The notes under the pieces: model-generated | Databases searched by the model: none | Told to the model about the DNA's origin: nothing | Seen by the model: the letters and a program-made list of their open reading frames with translations, nothing else | Program-made: the position numbers and the translations under genes | Assembly (NCBI RefSeq): GCF_009728995.1 | Contig: NZ_VTZW01000015.1 | Coordinates: 124,001 to 188,000 of the forward strand | Length of the DNA stretch: 64,000 nt | From: Streptomonospora sp. PA3 | GTDB taxonomy: Bacteria > Actinomycetota > Actinomycetes > Streptosporangiales > Streptosporangiaceae | Reading direction: 5' to 3' | In this document: one piece after another, positions 62,060 to 64,000 of the stretch | Layout: each line of letters begins with the position of its first letter | Numbering within the stretch: position 1 is the stretch's first letter

Positions 62060-62979
62060 CACGCCTCCTCCCCGTCGCGGCCGCGCGTCAGGCGCAGGAA
62101 CGCCGTTTCCAGATCCGCCGGGTCCAGCCTCCAGGAGTCGGCACCCAGCCCGTCGCGCGCGGCGGCCGTGCGCACCTCCTGCGCGGCGGCGCCCACCCAC
62201 AGCCGCCCGTCGGGCAGCGGCGTGCAGGACAGCCCGGCACCGGACAGCACCGCGCGCATCTTGTCCAGCTCCGCCTCGCCGCCCGGCCCGGGCGGGGGCT
62301 GTGCGACGCACTGGCCGCTGTGCACCAGGTCCTGCAGGCTTCCGGAGTAGACGCGGCGGCCGCCGTCGACCAGGATCACGTCGTCGACGATGCGCTCCAT
62401 CTCCCCCAGCAGGTGGCTGGAGAGCAGCACGGTGCGCCCGGAGTCGGCGAACTCGCGCAGGAACCGGCGCAGCCACAGGATCCCGTCGGGGTCGAGGCCG
62501 TTGGCGGGCTCGTCGAGCACCAGCAGGTCGGGGTCGCCCAGCAGCGCGGTCGCCAGGGCCAGCCGCTGCCGCATGCCGGTGGAGTAGCCCCCGACCCGGC
62601 GCTTGGCCGCCCCCGTCAGGTCCACGGTCTCGAGCACCTCGGCCACCCGGCCCCGGGAGGCGCCCGCGACCGGGGCGTAGCAGCGCAGGTGCCCCCGGCC
62701 GCTGCGGCCGGGTACGAACGCCCGCTCCTCCACGGCCGCGCCGACGCGGCGGGCCGGCCAGGGATGCTCGGCGTAGGGGCGGCCGAACAGCAGGGCCCGC
62801 CCGCCGGTGGGCCGCACCAGGCCCAGCAGCATCCGCAGCGTGGTCGTCTTGCCCGCCCCGTTGGGGCCGAGGAACCCGGCGATGCGCCCGGGGCCGACGG
62901 AGAACGAGACTCCGTCCACCGCCCGCAGCGGGCCGTAGTCCCTGGTCAGATTCTCGGCACTGACCACTGGGTCTGCCAC
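62059..62979 (-). CDS. ABC-2 type transporter ATP-binding protein
   Basis: A 306-residue ATPase from the GTG at 62979 (GGAAAGGA six bases upstream). DPVVSAENLTRDYGPLRAVDGVSFSVGPGRIAGFLGPNGAGKTTTLRMLLGL holds Walker A. GYSTGMRQRLALATALLGDPDLLVLDEPANGLDP holds the signature and Walker B. SSHLLGEME is the H-loop. The C-terminal 90 residues resemble the regulatory tail of immunity-type transporters (BcrA-like). It pairs with the permease just downstream. Confidence 0.9.
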   Translation of the reverse strand: MADPVVSAENLTRDYGPLRAVDGVSFSVGPGRIAGFLGPNGAGKTTTLRMLLGLVRPTGGRALLFGRPYAEHPWPARRVGAAVEERAFVPGRSGRGHLRCYAPVAGASRGRVAEVLETVDLTGAAKRRVGGYSTGMRQRLALATALLGDPDLLVLDEPANGLDPDGILWLRRFLREFADSGRTVLLSSHLLGEMERIVDDVILVDGGRRVYSGSLQDLVHSGQCVAQPPPGPGGEAELDKMRAVLSGAGLSCTPLPDGRLWVGAAAQEVRTAAARDGLGADSWRLDPADLETAFLRLTRGRDGEEA

Positions 62980-63029
62980 ACCGCGTCCTTTCCGTCGTCG
63001 TTGTCGTGGGGGTCGGGGCGCCGGCGCCC

Positions 63030-64000
63030 TCACGCGGCGCCGGCGTCGACCTGGGACCGCACCAGTGCGTGGTAGGGGCCGGGTACCGAGACCAGGTCGG
63101 CGTGCCGGCCGGTCTGCACGACGCGGCCCTCCTGCAGGACCACGATCAGGTCCGCGCCCGCCACGGTGGAGAGGCGGTGGGCGATGATGACCCGGGTGCA
63201 CTCCAGCCCGTTGAGCGTCTCGGCGATGGCCGATTCGGTGACCGTGTCCAGCGCGCTGGTGGCCTCGTCCAGCACCAGCACCCGGGGTTCGCGCGCCAGG
63301 GCCCGGGCCAGGGCGATGCGCTGGCGCTGGCCGCCGGAGAGGCTGCTGCCCATCTCGCGCACCGGTGTCTGGTAGCCCATCGGCAGCGCCTCGATCTCGT
63401 GGTGGATCTGTGCCCGGCGCGCGGCCTCGCGGACGGCGTCCAGGTCGGTCTCGGGCAGCCCGAACGCGATGTTCTCGGCGATGGTGCGGTTGCTCAGCGA
63501 GATCTCCTGGGGGACGTAGGCGACCGCGCGGTAGAAGGAGTCGGGGGCGATGTCGCCGATGGGGACGCCGTCGTAGCAGACGCTACCGCTGTCGGGCGGG
63601 TACAGGCCCATCAGCAGCCGCCCCAGGGTGCTCTTGCCCGACCCGGTGCTGCCCACGACCGCCACCCGGGCGCCGGCCGGGGCCTCGAACGACACGTCCT
63701 CCAGTACCGGGGTCTTGGCTCCCGGGTAGGTGAAGCGCATCCCGCGCACCGACAGGGCGCCGCGCACCCGGACCTCGCGGTCGCCGAAGACGGGCTCCCC
63801 CTGGGGCTGGTTGACGATGTCGCCGACGCGCTCGACCTGGGCGTTGGCGGTGATGAGCTGGTTGAACGCGGTCGACAGGGACATCACCGCGCCCAGGCTC
63901 GTGGCGGTCAGCGTCTGCACCGCCACGGCCGAGCCCAGGTCCAGGCGGCCGGTGTAGACCAGCCACAGCCCCAGCAGCAGCACCATGAGCGGCCCGAACG
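63030..64000 (-). CDS. ABC exporter with fused membrane and ATPase domains (partial, runs off the window)
   Basis: The visible C-terminal part is over 320 residues; the frame stays open to the right edge. The end of the membrane domain is seen (LLLGLWLVYTGRLDLGSAVAVQTLTATSLGAVMSLSTAFNQL). The ATPase domain has VVGSTGSGKSTLGRLLMGLYPP (Walker A), EISLSNRTIAENIAFGLPE (Q-loop), SSLSGGQRQRIALARALAREPRVLVLDEATSALD (signature, Walker B) and IAHRLST. Peptide exporters of this type often carry an N-terminal C39 peptidase, which would lie outside the window. It is the most upstream visible gene of the leftward operon with the ABC-2 system. Confidence 0.87.
   Translation of the reverse strand, partial: FGPLMVLLLGLWLVYTGRLDLGSAVAVQTLTATSLGAVMSLSTAFNQLITANAQVERVGDIVNQPQGEPVFGDREVRVRGALSVRGMRFTYPGAKTPVLEDVSFEAPAGARVAVVGSTGSGKSTLGRLLMGLYPPDSGSVCYDGVPIGDIAPDSFYRAVAYVPQEISLSNRTIAENIAFGLPETDLDAVREAARRAQIHHEIEALPMGYQTPVREMGSSLSGGQRQRIALARALAREPRVLVLDEATSALDTVTESAIAETLNGLECTRVIIAHRLSTVAGADLIVVLQEGRVVQTGRHADLVSVPGPYHALVRSQVDAGAA

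Overview
The window is very GC-rich (low 70s percent by eye, with strong G/C in third codon positions). It carries actinobacterial hallmarks: a mycothiol-dependent formaldehyde dehydrogenase, a conservon (cvnA-cvnD plus a P450), an F420-type luciferase-like oxidoreductase, an LCP cell-wall ligase and many GTG starts with 4-nt ATGA/GTGA stop-start overlaps. This fits a filamentous actinobacterium, plausibly Nocardiopsidaceae or a relative; I cannot fix the genus. No rRNA, tRNA or CRISPR array was seen.

Layout. 0-17 kb is mostly housekeeping: an acyl-CoA dehydrogenase, a threonine aldolase, a serine beta-lactamase-like protein, a BioY-BioM-BioN type biotin ECF transporter, a lactonase, the HrpA helicase, dihydroxyacetone kinase genes (dhaM, dhaK, dhaL) split by a low-GC secreted-protein gene, an LCP protein, and a VTC-domain/DUF4956 pair whose DUF4956 gene is broken into two frames. 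17-24 kb holds a small heat-shock locus (hsp20, divergent dnaJ-hspR), an MFS transporter, a NUDIX-like protein, mscR and a MalY-type lyase. 24-36 kb holds a sulfotransferase/unknown/glycosyltransferase operon, a DJ-1/PfpI-MarR pair with a probably leaderless promoter, a LysR-controlled CitMHS/AtuA carboxylate locus and two tail-to-tail MpaB oxygenases.

36-48 kb is a P450-rich accessory region. A normal P450 carries an IS607-family element (TnpB plus serine recombinase) in its last codons. Next is a complete leftward conservon (cvnA-B-C-D and a P450 lacking the ExxR arginine). Across a 1.27 kb gap, two overlapping rightward P450s follow, the first again lacking ExxR and the second normal. This recalls the CYP157/CYP154 pairs of Streptomyces conservons.

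50-58.6 kb is a coherent tartrate-type catabolic regulon: a LysR regulator, two tartrate/malate-dehydrogenase-like enzymes (one apparently starting at ATC), an enolase-superfamily dehydratase with the D-tartrate dehydratase residue pattern, and a tripartite tricarboxylate transporter (TctC-TctA-TctB). The same ATAGG-N5-CCTAT palindrome lies before the regulator gene and before the operon. From 60 kb to the right end a leftward operon (ABC exporter, ABC-2 ATPase and permease, a 62-residue hydrophobic peptide, an F420-type oxidoreductase) may be the edge of a peptide export or biosynthesis cluster that continues outside the window.
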